From Massilia niastensis DSM 21313 (GTDB taxonomy: Bacteria; Pseudomonadota; Gammaproteobacteria; Burkholderiales; Burkholderiaceae_D), in the NCBI RefSeq assembly GCF_000382345.1, contig NZ_KB908098.1, forward strand, positions 31,946 to 95,945: DNA of 64,000 nt, in the 5' to 3' direction. Numbering within the stretch: position 1 is the stretch's first letter; each line of letters opens with the position of its first letter. The translations under genes and the position numbers were made by a program. This document shows, piece after piece, positions 19,910 through 28,086 of the stretch. Under the pieces are notes generated by a model, which had not been told where the DNA came from, did not search any database, and worked only from the letters and a program-made list of their open reading frames with translations.

Positions 19910-20713
19910 TCAGCGGGTCAGGGCACGGCGCAGCAGGAAGCTGGCCGCGTCGACGAAGGCCACCAGCAGCAGCATCGCGATCACCACCGTGGCCGCGCTC
20001 TGCATCTGGAACAGCGACAGGTGGTACTTGAGCATCTGGCCCAGGCCGCCGGCCCCGACCACGCCCAGCACCGCCGCCGCGCGGATGTTGTTCTCCCAGC
20101 GGTACAGGGTGTACGAGAGCATCTGCGGCAGCGCCTGCGGCAGGGTGGCGTAGAAGAAGGCGCCCAGGGCCGGCGCGCCGTTGGCGCGCAGGCTGGCTTC
20201 CGGCAGCGGCTCGACGTTCTCGAGCGCGTCGGCGAACAGCCGTCCCAGCACGCCGGTGGTGTGCGCGGCCAGCGCCAGGGTGCCGGGCAGCGGTCCCAGG
20301 CCGGCGGCGACCAGCAGTACGGCGGCCCAGACCAGCTCGGGCACCGAGCGCAGCACGTTGAGCACGATGCGGGTCGGCCCGCGCAGCAGGGCGCCCATGC
20401 GACCGGACGCCGGCAGCGCCAGCAGCAGGCCGAAGATGGCGGCCAGCAGGGTGCCGACCGCCGACATGGCCAGGGTCTCGAGCAGCGCCAGCGCGCATTT
20501 CCACAGGAAGGCGGGACTGGTCTCGGGCGGCGCGAAGCCGCGCAGGAATTCGGCCGCCGAATCGATCGCCTCGACCGTGAAGAAGGCCTTCCATTGCAGC
20601 GGCAGGGTGGCGAAGCTGGCGACCACCAGCGCGACCAGGCCGGCCAGCAGCAGCCAGGTAGCGATCGAGCGCGGCGGAGGCGGCGGAGCCGAAGACAGTG
20701 CGGCGCGCTTCAT
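19910..20713 (-). CDS. PhnE-type ABC permease (second)
   Basis: 267 residues with about six membrane helices. The inner-membrane component signature lies in 'NGAPALGAFFYATLPQALPQMLSYTLYRWENNIRAAAVLGVVGAGGLGQ', as in phosphonate/phosphite-type permeases. The ATG at 20713 overlaps the stop of the preceding permease gene (ATGA). It probably pairs with the other permease as a heterodimer. Confidence 0.88.
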   Translation of the reverse strand: MKRAALSSAPPPPPRSIATWLLLAGLVALVVASFATLPLQWKAFFTVEAIDSAAEFLRGFAPPETSPAFLWKCALALLETLAMSAVGTLLAAIFGLLLALPASGRMGALLRGPTRIVLNVLRSVPELVWAAVLLVAAGLGPLPGTLALAAHTTGVLGRLFADALENVEPLPEASLRANGAPALGAFFYATLPQALPQMLSYTLYRWENNIRAAAVLGVVGAGGLGQMLKYHLSLFQMQSAATVVIAMLLLVAFVDAASFLLRRALTR

Positions 20714-21531
20714 GCCAGCCTCGCGCGCAGCAGTTTCGAGACGCCGTCGGCCGCGGCCACCAGCAGCACGAACACCAGCAGCATGGTCGCCACTTCGCCG
20801 CCGGCCATCATCCTGGTCGATTCGTCGAGGCGCTGGCCGAGCCCCCCCGCGCCGACGAAGCCCATCACCGCCGAGCCGCGGATCGCGCACTCCCAGCGGT
20901 ACACGGTATAGGACACCAGCTCGGCGCTCGAGTCGGGCAGGGCGCCGTACAGCAGCGCGCCCAGGCGCGGACTGCCGTTGCCCAGCAGCGCGTCGGTGGC
21001 GTGGGCGTCGGAAGATTCGAGGATCTCGGCATACACCTTGGCCAGCATGCCGCTATAGGACAGGGCGATCGCCAGCACCCCGGCGGTGGGGCCGAGGCCG
21101 ACGATGCGCACGAACAGCAGCGCCCACACCAGTTCCGGCACGCTGCGCAGCACCACCAGCACCCAGCGCAGCGCCTGGCGCACCAGCGCCGCCAGGGGGC
21201 GGGTGCGTCCGGTGCCGAGGCGCGACACCGACAGCCGCGAAGTGATGACCAGGGTCGCCGGCACCGCGCCCAGCAGGGCCAGCGCCAGCCCGGCGGTGGC
21301 GATCGCCACCGTCTGCCAGGTCTCGGACAGCACCATGCGCAGGAATTCGGGGTCGTGCGCCGGCTTCAGGAAATCGGACAGGAACATGCCGGCCGCGCGC
21401 AGGCTCTGCGCATCGAACAGCAGCCAGGGCTTGAACTCGCTCGCCGCCAGCATCGGCCACAGCAGGACCAGGAACACGGCGCCGGCGGCCAGGCGCGTGC
21501 GCCAGGCCGGATCGGGATGCGCGACCGCCAT
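20710..21531 (-). CDS. PhnE-type ABC permease (first)
   Basis: 273 residues, six predicted helices, with 'VLRSVPELVWALLFVRIVGLG' and 'YTVYRWECAIRGSAVMGFVGAGG' in the PhnE positions. Its ATG at 21531 shares one base with the stop of the ATPase gene before it. The two permeases are related to each other and lie in tandem, which is the usual form of the phosphonate and related oxyanion importers with two permease genes. Confidence 0.88.
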   Translation of the reverse strand: MAVAHPDPAWRTRLAAGAVFLVLLWPMLAASEFKPWLLFDAQSLRAAGMFLSDFLKPAHDPEFLRMVLSETWQTVAIATAGLALALLGAVPATLVITSRLSVSRLGTGRTRPLAALVRQALRWVLVVLRSVPELVWALLFVRIVGLGPTAGVLAIALSYSGMLAKVYAEILESSDAHATDALLGNGSPRLGALLYGALPDSSAELVSYTVYRWECAIRGSAVMGFVGAGGLGQRLDESTRMMAGGEVATMLLVFVLLVAAADGVSKLLRARLA

Positions 21532-22346
21532 CAGTAGCAGGCGCCGACGGCGAGGCGGTCGGGCGATTCGTGCGGGGTGGCGGGATGCGGCTGCACGCTC
21601 TCGTTCGCATACAGCTCGGCGATCATGGCGTCGCTGACCTGTTCGCGCGCGGCGTCGAACACGATGCGGCCGTCGCGCAGTCCGACCAGGCGCGGGAACT
21701 GCTCGCGCGCCAGGTCGACCTGGTGCAGGCTGCACACCAGGGTGGCGCCGCGCGCCTGCGCTTCCTGGCGCAGGGTGGCCAGGGTGTGGCGCGCCAGGTT
21801 CGGGTCGAGCGCGGATATCGGTTCGTCCACCAGCAGCGCTTCGGCGGTGGACAGCAGCAGGCGCGCCAGGCCGCAGCGCTGGCGCTCGCCGCCGGACAGG
21901 CGGTCGACGCGCGCATACAGCTTGTCGCCCAGGCCGAAGCGGCTCAGGGCCGCATGGGCGGCGTCGGGATCGCGCGGGCGCACCAGCGAGCCCAGGGCCT
22001 GCCACAGGCTCCAGTGCGGCAGGCGCGCGGCCAGCACCGCCGTCACCACGCGCTGGCGCGGCGGCAGGGGCGGCGTCTGCGGCGCCAGGAACAGGCGCGC
22101 GCGCAGGCGATGGCGTGCGTCCTGGGACAGGGCCCAGGGATCCTGGCCCAGCACGTCGAGCGAGCCCTCGGCCGGCCGGTGGGCGCAGGCGAGGGTGGAC
22201 AGCAGGGTGGTCTTGCCAGCCCCGGACGGTCCGATCAGCGCCACCTGCTCGCCCTGGCCGATGACCAGGTCGAGCGCGTGCAGCGCGGGCGCCTTGCTGC
22301 CCGTCAGGTGGCGCACCGTCAGTTGCCGGAGCCGGAAGCTCGTCAT
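21531..22346 (-). CDS. PhnC-type ABC transporter ATPase
   Basis: 271 residues: Walker A 'GPSGAGKTTLL' near 40, signature 'LSGGERQRCGLARLLL', Walker B 'ALLVDEPISALDP', and the switch His in 'LVCSLHQVDL'. This is the arrangement of PhnC-like importer ATPases. It follows the binding-protein gene by 18 bases and overlaps the permease gene, so the order is binding protein, ATPase, permease, permease, LolD-like ATPase. Confidence 0.9.
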   Translation of the reverse strand: MTSFRLRQLTVRHLTGSKAPALHALDLVIGQGEQVALIGPSGAGKTTLLSTLACAHRPAEGSLDVLGQDPWALSQDARHRLRARLFLAPQTPPLPPRQRVVTAVLAARLPHWSLWQALGSLVRPRDPDAAHAALSRFGLGDKLYARVDRLSGGERQRCGLARLLLSTAEALLVDEPISALDPNLARHTLATLRQEAQARGATLVCSLHQVDLAREQFPRLVGLRDGRIVFDAAREQVSDAMIAELYANESVQPHPATPHESPDRLAVGACY

Positions 22347-22364
22347 CGCCTGCCCGCCGTCTGC

Positions 22365-23246
22365 TTACTTCAGCAGGCCGGCGTTGCGCGCGGCCGCCTC
22401 GATGGCGCCGTAGTTCGCGGTCCTGGTCGGCACGAAGCGGGTGGCGCGCTGCAGGTCGAGGATTTCCTTGCCCTGCGGGGTCGAGGCGTCCAGCGCCAGG
22501 AAGGCGTCGGTGATCTTCTTCTTCAGCGCCGGGTCCATGTCGCTGCGCACGGTCCAGTTGTAGTCGAAGTAGCCCGGGGTGGTGTAGAACACGCGCACTT
22601 CCTTCGGGTCGACCTTCTTCGCTTCGACCAGCTTTTCCCAGACCGAGATGTTGAGCGCGCCGGCGTCGACCTTGCCGCCCGCCACCGCCGCCACGGTCGC
22701 GTCATGCGCGCCCGAGAAGGCCACGCGCTTGAGGTCGGTGTCCGGATCGACCTTCGCGCCCAGCAGGAAGGAACGCGGCATCAGGTGGCCCGAGGTCGAC
22801 GATTCCGAGCCGAAGGCCAGGGTCTTGCCGCGCAGGTCTTCCAGCTTGTTGATGCCCGGCTGGGTGGTGATGAAGACCGAACGGAACTTCTCGTCCTCGG
22901 CGCGCTGCACCAGCGGCGTGACCTGGCCCTTGCTGCGCACGTTGGCCTGCACGAAGGTGAAGCCGCCGAACCAGACCATGTCGATCTTGCGGTTGATCAG
23001 GCCCTCGACCGAGGCCGCGTAGTCGGTGACCGGGGTGAACTCGACCTTCAGGCCGGTGGCCCTGGCCAGGTACTCACCCAGCGGCTTGAACTTGCGCTGC
23101 AGTTCGGTCGGCGCTTCGTCGGGGATCGCCGAGACGCGCAGCACGCCGGCGCTGCCCTGGGCGGCGACGGCGCCGGCCAGCAGCAGGCTGCCGGAGGCGG
23201 CGAGGATCAGGTTGGTCAGGAAGCGACGGCGGATGAACGAGGTCAT
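22365..23246 (-). CDS. PhnD-family binding protein, putative selenate transporter type
   Basis: 293 residues with a signal peptide ('LTNLILAASGSLLLAGAVAA'). The mature part begins 'VLRVSAIPDEAPTELQRKF' and has 'FTPVTDYAASVEGL', 'VWFGGFTFVQANV', 'FGSESSTSGHLMPRSFLL' and 'FSGAHDATVAAVAGGKVDAG'. From memory, this wording (IPDEAPTELQRKFKPL, NWTVR) is closer to the PhnD subgroup annotated as putative selenate binding proteins than to phosphonate-binding PhnD. selD and a SenB-like gene within 6 kb support a selenium oxyanion as substrate. Phosphonate, phosphite or sulfate-like anions remain possible. Confidence 0.85.
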   Translation of the reverse strand: MTSFIRRRFLTNLILAASGSLLLAGAVAAQGSAGVLRVSAIPDEAPTELQRKFKPLGEYLARATGLKVEFTPVTDYAASVEGLINRKIDMVWFGGFTFVQANVRSKGQVTPLVQRAEDEKFRSVFITTQPGINKLEDLRGKTLAFGSESSTSGHLMPRSFLLGAKVDPDTDLKRVAFSGAHDATVAAVAGGKVDAGALNISVWEKLVEAKKVDPKEVRVFYTTPGYFDYNWTVRSDMDPALKKKITDAFLALDASTPQGKEILDLQRATRFVPTRTANYGAIEAAARNAGLLK

Positions 23247-23406
23247 GGTGGCTGTTTTTATTCAGGTTGAGGATGGGAAACCCGGGGTGCACGCTTGGAC
23301 GCCAAGCGGATGCGGCGCGATCGAGGAATCCGCTATGATAGCAAGAACTGCAATGCTTACAGGCCATCTCGCATGGTGCGGTATGGCGGCACGAATGATA
23401 AACCTT

Positions 23407-24381
23407 ATGCTGACATCCTGCACGACCGACGATCTTTCCCATCGAGCCGGCATGCCGGTGGCAAATGCCCACGAAGCCGAGGAATTGCACGCCGGATTGC
23501 TGGCGCGCCACGCCTGGATCTCGCCCAAGTTCCTGTACGACGCGCTCGGGTCCCGGCTGTTCGAGGCCATCTGCGAGCTGCCCGAGTATTACCCGACCCG
23601 CACCGAGGCGTCCATCTTCGAGCACCACGGCGCCGAGATCGCGCGCGCGGCCGGCTCGGACGCCACGCTGGTCGACCTGGGCGCGGGCAACTGCGCCAAG
23701 GCCGCCTCGCTGTTCCCGCTCCTGCAGCCGGCCCAGTACGTGGCGGTCGACATCTCGGCCGAGTTCCTGTGCGTGGCGCTGGCCAGCCTGCGCCAGCGCT
23801 TTCCCGACATCGCGATGGAAGGGCTGGGCATGGATTTCTCCACCCGCTTCGAGCTGCCGCCGCTGGTGCGGGCCGAGCGCCGCCTGTTCTTCTACCCCGG
23901 CTCGTCGATCGGCAACTTCACGCCCGACGAGGCGCACGGCTTCCTGCGCCGCCTGCGCGCGCAGTGCGGACGCGACGGCGGGCTCCTGATCGGCATCGAC
24001 CTGGCCAAGGACAAGGCGGTGCTGGACGCGGCCTACGACGACGCGCTCGGGGTCACCGCCGCCTTCGACCTGAACATCCTGCGCCACGTGAACGAGCTGC
24101 TCGACGCCGACTTCGACATCCGCCAGTGGCGCCACCACGGCTTCTACAATCCGGAGCTGGGCCGGGTCGAGATGCACCTGGAGGCGCGCAGCGCCCAGCA
24201 CGTGCGCTGGCGCGGCGGCGAGCGCCGCTTCGAGGCGGGCGAGCATATCCACACCGAGAACAGCTACAAGTACCAGCAGGCCGACGCCATCGACCTGCTG
24301 GAGCGCTCGGGCTTCGAGGCGACCCACCTGTGGACCGATCCGCAGCGCTGGTTCGCCGTCATCCACGCACAGGCGGTCTAG
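23407..24381 (+). CDS. egtD: L-histidine N-alpha-methyltransferase EgtD
   Basis: 324 residues of the EgtD family, which trimethylates histidine with S-adenosylmethionine to make hercynine, the precursor of ergothioneine and selenoneine. Diagnostic parts: 'WISPKFLYDALGSRLFEAI' near 37, 'LPEYYPTRTEASIF', the SAM loop 'LVDLGAGNCAKA', 'LFFYPGSSIGNFTPDEA', and 'HTENSYKY' near the C-terminus. The start could also be the ATG at 23452 (MPVANAHE); neither has a strong ribosome site. TATGAT at 23334-23339 may be a -10 box. It is followed by egtB after 2 bases and is divergent from the binding-protein gene at 23246. Confidence 0.92.
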   Translation: MLTSCTTDDLSHRAGMPVANAHEAEELHAGLLARHAWISPKFLYDALGSRLFEAICELPEYYPTRTEASIFEHHGAEIARAAGSDATLVDLGAGNCAKAASLFPLLQPAQYVAVDISAEFLCVALASLRQRFPDIAMEGLGMDFSTRFELPPLVRAERRLFFYPGSSIGNFTPDEAHGFLRRLRAQCGRDGGLLIGIDLAKDKAVLDAAYDDALGVTAAFDLNILRHVNELLDADFDIRQWRHHGFYNPELGRVEMHLEARSAQHVRWRGGERRFEAGEHIHTENSYKYQQADAIDLLERSGFEATHLWTDPQRWFAVIHAQAV

Positions 24382-24383
24382 CC

Positions 24384-25607
24384 ATGAGCGAAGCGCAACC
24401 CGATACCCTGGTCCAGGCCTTCCAGTCGGTGCGCCAGCGCTCCCTGCACCTCGCCGAGCCGTTGAGCGCCGAGGACTGCTGCGCCCAGTCGATGCCCGAC
24501 GCCAGTCCCGTCAAGTGGCACCTGGCGCACACCACCTGGTTCTTCGAGACCTTCATCCTGAAGCCGCGCGAGGAAGGGTTCACGCCTTTCCATCCGGCCT
24601 TCCGGGTGCTGTTCAATTCCTACTACAACGGCGTCGGCGCCAAGCATCCGCGCCCGCAGCGCGGCCTGCTGACCCGGCCCTCGCTGGACGAGGTGCGCGC
24701 CTACCGCGCCCAGGTCGACGGCCGCATCCGGCGCCTGCTCGAGTGCGGGGCCGACCCGGCGCTGGCGGCGCTGGTCGAACTCGGCCTGCAGCACGAGCAG
24801 CAGCACCAGGAGCTGATGCTCACCGACGTCAAGCACCTGCTGGCGCAGAATCCGCTGTATCCCGCGTATGAGGCCGACCCGCTCGGACATGCCGCCCCGG
24901 CGCCGGCGTCCGACTGGATCCCGTTCGAGGGCGGGCTGGCCGAAATCGGCTTTGGCGGACGCGGCTTCTGTTTCGACAATGAGCTGCCGCGCCACCGCAC
25001 CTATGTGGCGCCGTTCGCGCTGGCATCGCGCCTGGTGACCAACGCCGAATACCTGGCCTTCATCGAGGCCGGCGGCTACCGCGACCCGGCGCTCTGGCTG
25101 TCCGAGGGCTGGGACCGGGTCTGCGCCGGCGAATTGCAGCATCCGCTGTACTGGCTCGGGCAGGAGGGCGGATGGGGCGAATTCACCCTGCACGGGGTGC
25201 AGGCGCTCGACCCGCAGCGCCCGGTCACCCACGTCTCGCTGTACGAAGCCGACGCCTATGCGCGCTGGCGCGGCGCGCGCCTGCCGACCGAGGCCGAATG
25301 GGAATTCGCCGCGCGCCAGGCCTGCCTGGCCGGCGGCGCCCTGCATCCGGCGGGCGCCAGCGGCGAAGGCTTGATCCAGATGTTCGGCGCCTGCTGGCAG
25401 TGGACGTCCAGCAGCTACGCGCCTTACCCCGGCTATGCGCCGGCGCCGGGCGCGATCGGCGAATACAACGGCAAGTTCATGGTCAACCAGTACGTCCTGC
25501 GCGGCTCGTCCTGCGCCACCCCGGACGGCCATGCCCGTCCCAGCTACCGCAACTTCTTCCCGGCCGGAGCGCGCTGGCAGTTCACCGGGATCAGGCTGGC
25601 GCGATGA
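24384..25607 (+). CDS. egtB: Ergothioneine synthase-type non-heme iron enzyme EgtB
   Basis: 407 residues: an N-terminal DinB-like domain and a C-terminal formylglycine-generating-enzyme-like domain. The iron ligands are visible as His49 in 'KWHLAHTTWFFE' and His137 and His141 in 'HEQQHQE'. The end 'SYRNFFPAGARWQFTGIRLA' is typical of EgtB. The enzyme joins hercynine to a thiol at C2 of the imidazole using O2. The sequence looks like canonical proteobacterial EgtB. I recall SenA (selenoneine synthase) as a more divergent relative, so I call it EgtB, but its acceptance of a selenosugar cannot be excluded given selD and senB nearby. Its stop overlaps the next start. Confidence 0.9.
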   Translation: MSEAQPDTLVQAFQSVRQRSLHLAEPLSAEDCCAQSMPDASPVKWHLAHTTWFFETFILKPREEGFTPFHPAFRVLFNSYYNGVGAKHPRPQRGLLTRPSLDEVRAYRAQVDGRIRRLLECGADPALAALVELGLQHEQQHQELMLTDVKHLLAQNPLYPAYEADPLGHAAPAPASDWIPFEGGLAEIGFGGRGFCFDNELPRHRTYVAPFALASRLVTNAEYLAFIEAGGYRDPALWLSEGWDRVCAGELQHPLYWLGQEGGWGEFTLHGVQALDPQRPVTHVSLYEADAYARWRGARLPTEAEWEFAARQACLAGGALHPAGASGEGLIQMFGACWQWTSSSYAPYPGYAPAPGAIGEYNGKFMVNQYVLRGSSCATPDGHARPSYRNFFPAGARWQFTGIRLAR

Positions 25608-26545
25608 CCCGCTTGCGGGACTGGCGCGCGCGCCTGATGGATTACCGCGCCAACGCCTACATCGTTTCGCACCCGCTGGCCTTCGGCCTGCAGGTCCTGA
25701 AGGCTTTCCGCGCCAACCAGGGCCTGCTGCTGGCCGGCGCGGTCGCCTATTACGCGCTGCTCTCGATCATCCCCTTCCTGATGCTGGTGGTGGTGGTGCT
25801 GTCGCACTTCATCGACCAGGTCGAGCTGCTCGACACCCTGCGCCGCTACCTCGAGCTGCTGGTGCCGGGCCAGTCGGGCTCGATCGTCGCCGAGGTCGAC
25901 AACTTCCTCGACAACCGCCCGGCCATCACCTGGGTGCTGGCGGTGACGATGCTGTTCTTCAGTTCCTTCGCCTTCACGGTGCTGGAGAACGCGATGAGCG
26001 TGATCTTCGTGCACCGCTTCGCGATCCGCAAGCGCCGCTTCTGGGTCTCGGCGGTGCTGCCCTACTGTTATATGCTGGCGCTGGGCATCGGCATCATGAT
26101 CGTCAGCCTGGTCGCCGGCACCCTGCAGGTGATGGGCGAGGAGAGCGTCTGGCTGTTCGGCTACCAGTGGTCGCTGAACGGGGTGTCCGGGGTGCTGCTC
26201 TACCTGCTCGGCCTGGCGGGCGAGATCCTGGTGCTGAGCTCGATCTACCTGGTGATGCCGGTCGGGCGGCTGTCGGTCTGGCACGCCCTGATCGGCGGCT
26301 TCACCGCCGCGCTGCTGTGGGAGGCGGCGCGCCATGTGCTGGTCTGGTATTTCTCCACCCTGTCGCAGGTGAACATCGTGTACGGCTCGATGGCCACCGC
26401 CATCGTGGTCATGTTCAGTATCGAAATCGCCGCCACCCTGCTGCTGCTCGGCGCCCAGGTCATCGCCGAGTACGAGCGCGTGGGTCAGGCCGGCGGCAAG
26501 GCAGCGCCGGTGGCGATCGATCCGGTGTTGCCCGGCCACTCTTGA
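25604..26545 (+). CDS. YihY/BrkB-family inner-membrane protein
   Basis: 313 residues with about six membrane helices, for example 'GLLLAGAVAYYALLSIIPFLMLVVVVLSHF' with the family feature AxAYY(A/S)LxSxxP, and 'YGSMATAIVVMFSIEIAATLLLLGAQV' near the end. Older annotations call this family ribonuclease BN; current knowledge is a membrane protein of unclear role. The ATG overlaps the egtB stop (ATGA), so it is co-transcribed with egtDB. That may be only organisational or may point to export or membrane handling of the product. Confidence 0.88.
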   Translation: MTRLRDWRARLMDYRANAYIVSHPLAFGLQVLKAFRANQGLLLAGAVAYYALLSIIPFLMLVVVVLSHFIDQVELLDTLRRYLELLVPGQSGSIVAEVDNFLDNRPAITWVLAVTMLFFSSFAFTVLENAMSVIFVHRFAIRKRRFWVSAVLPYCYMLALGIGIMIVSLVAGTLQVMGEESVWLFGYQWSLNGVSGVLLYLLGLAGEILVLSSIYLVMPVGRLSVWHALIGGFTAALLWEAARHVLVWYFSTLSQVNIVYGSMATAIVVMFSIEIAATLLLLGAQVIAEYERVGQAGGKAAPVAIDPVLPGHS

Positions 26546-26639
26546 ATATTGCGCTTAATCAATTCCTTTCAGGCAGATAAGGGCACAGTAGGGCTTGCGC
26601 CGGGACCGACCGTGCGCGGGCCACCTGAAGGGAGATGCC

Positions 26640-26846
26640 ATGAGCCAAGCTGCCGCTGTCCATTTCCCCTTGCCGGCCGCGCTGGCCCTGGCGGCCGTCG
26701 TGCTGGTCCTGCTGGCGCTGGGCGCGCTCGTGCTCAGGCTGCGCCGGCCGGCGCCGGTGCGCGTGCCGGCATGGGTGCATGGGCGCGAAGGCCTGCGGCC
26801 CGGGGAGTGCGAGGAGCTGCCGTCGGAACGGCGCCAGCATCGCTAG
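26640..26846 (+). CDS. Small single-helix membrane protein, 68 aa
   Basis: A hydrophobic helix ('ALALAAVVLVLLALGALVL', about 13-32) is followed by a basic/proline-rich cytoplasmic tail ('RLRRPAPVRVPAWVHG'). GAAGGGAGA is placed correctly before the ATG at 26640. I do not recognise the family. It converges on selD; GC-rich inverted repeats in the 58 bases between (CCGGC / GCCGG) may stop transcription from both sides. Confidence 0.6.
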   Translation: MSQAAAVHFPLPAALALAAVVLVLLALGALVLRLRRPAPVRVPAWVHGREGLRPGECEELPSERRQHR

Positions 26847-26904
26847 CACGCACCGCCGGCTAGCGCGCCGGCGTGCACGGCGCGGGCCTGTGCGCCGAGG
26901 CGCC

Positions 26905-27963
26905 TCAGGCGCCGACGCTGACCTTCGGCGCGCCCGCTTCCATGCGGCCGATCACGGCGGCGTGCCCGAAGCCTTCGCGCGCGAACAGCGCCAGCACCTC
27001 GTCCACCGACGCCGGATCGCAGGACACCAGCAGCCCGCCCGACGTCTGCGGATCGGTCAGCAGCGCGCGCTGGGCCGGCGTGATCGCCGCATCCAGCTCG
27101 ACATCCTTGCCGTAGGCATCCCAGTTGCGGCCTGACGCGCCGGTGAAGAAACCGTCCTGCGCCAGTTGCAGCACGCCCGGCAGCAGCGGCACCGCGTCCA
27201 TGTCGAGGCGGGCCGACAACTGGGCGCCGCGCGCCAGTTCGAGCAGGTGGCCGAGCAGGCCGAAGCCGGTGACGTCGGTCAGCGCGTGCACGCCCGCCAT
27301 CTCGGCCAGCGCCTTGCCCGGCTTGTTCAGCTTGGTGGTGTTGGCGATCATGGCGGCGTAGCCTGCCGCGTCCAGCGCATCCTTCTTCAGCGCGGCCGAC
27401 AGCACGCCCACGCCGAGCGGCTTGCCGAGGACGAGCAGGTCGCCGGCGCGGGCGTCGGCATTGCGCTTGACCTTGGACGGATGCACCAGGCCCAGCACCA
27501 CCAGGCCGTAGATCGGCTCGACCGAGTCGATCGTGTGGCCGCCGGCGATCGGGATGCCCGCTTCCGCGCAGATCGATTCGCCGCCGCGGATGATCTGGCC
27601 GATGGTATCGAGCGGCAGCTTGTTGACCGGCATGCCGACCAGGGCCAGGGCCATGATCGGGGTGCCGCCCATCGCGTACACGTCCGAGATCGCGTTGGTG
27701 GCGGCGATGCGGCCGAAGTCGAAGGGATCGTCGACGATCGGCATGAAGAAGTCGGTGGTGGCGATCAGGGCCTGCTCGTCGTTCAGCTTGTAGACCGCGG
27801 CGTCGTCGGCGGTCTCGATGCCGACCATCAGCTCCTTCGGCACCGGGAAGCCGCCCGACTTCTTCAGGATCTCGGCCAGCACGCCCGGGGCGATCTTGCA
27901 GCCGCAGCCGCCGCCGTGGGAGAAGGAAGTGAGTTTGATGGCTTGTTCGGTCGTGTTGCTCAT
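26905..27963 (-). CDS. selD: Selenophosphate synthetase (selenide, water dikinase)
   Basis: 352 residues. The catalytic region 'SHGGGCGCK' places Cys20 and Lys23 at the positions of E. coli SelD Cys17 and Lys20, so this is the Cys (not selenocysteine) form. 'TADDAAVYKLND', 'IATTDFFMPIVDDPFDFGRIAA' and 'AGGHTIDSVEPIYG' complete the PurM-like ATP fold. The enzyme makes selenophosphate from selenide and ATP. That donor can feed selenocysteine, selenouridine or, with SenB, selenosugar synthesis. The neighbouring senB on the same strand suggests the last use, where a SelD homologue is called SenC. Confidence 0.93.
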   Translation of the reverse strand: MSNTTEQAIKLTSFSHGGGCGCKIAPGVLAEILKKSGGFPVPKELMVGIETADDAAVYKLNDEQALIATTDFFMPIVDDPFDFGRIAATNAISDVYAMGGTPIMALALVGMPVNKLPLDTIGQIIRGGESICAEAGIPIAGGHTIDSVEPIYGLVVLGLVHPSKVKRNADARAGDLLVLGKPLGVGVLSAALKKDALDAAGYAAMIANTTKLNKPGKALAEMAGVHALTDVTGFGLLGHLLELARGAQLSARLDMDAVPLLPGVLQLAQDGFFTGASGRNWDAYGKDVELDAAITPAQRALLTDPQTSGGLLVSCDPASVDEVLALFAREGFGHAAVIGRMEAGAPKVSVGA

Positions 27964-28037
27964 GTCGGTTCCGGAAGATAGGGATGATTGGTGACCTCGA
28001 AACCTACTGCGCGTTGCACTGTCGGCTTGCGATGCTC

Positions 28038-28055
28038 GCTGTACTCCCGTACAGC
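28038..28055. repeat. Small intergenic hairpin between senB and selD
   Basis: GCTGTAC, four bases TCCC, then GTACAGC: a perfect 7-bp-arm inverted repeat within the 123-base gap between the two genes. There is no T-run, so it is not a clear terminator. It could be one unit of a dispersed repeat; copies elsewhere in the genome would show this. Confidence 0.4.
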
Positions 28056-28086
28056 TGCGTTTCTCAGCCAACATTGCTGCCGCTCG

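Noticed and set aside
22365..23246. Phosphonate (phn) uptake as the firm function of the importer
   Set aside because: No C-P lyase genes are nearby and the binding protein wording fits the putative selenate subgroup better; substrate left open.
24384..25607. Calling this gene senA outright
   Set aside because: The sequence reads as canonical EgtB and my memory of SenA is of a more divergent protein, so the selenoneine role is kept as a hypothesis only.
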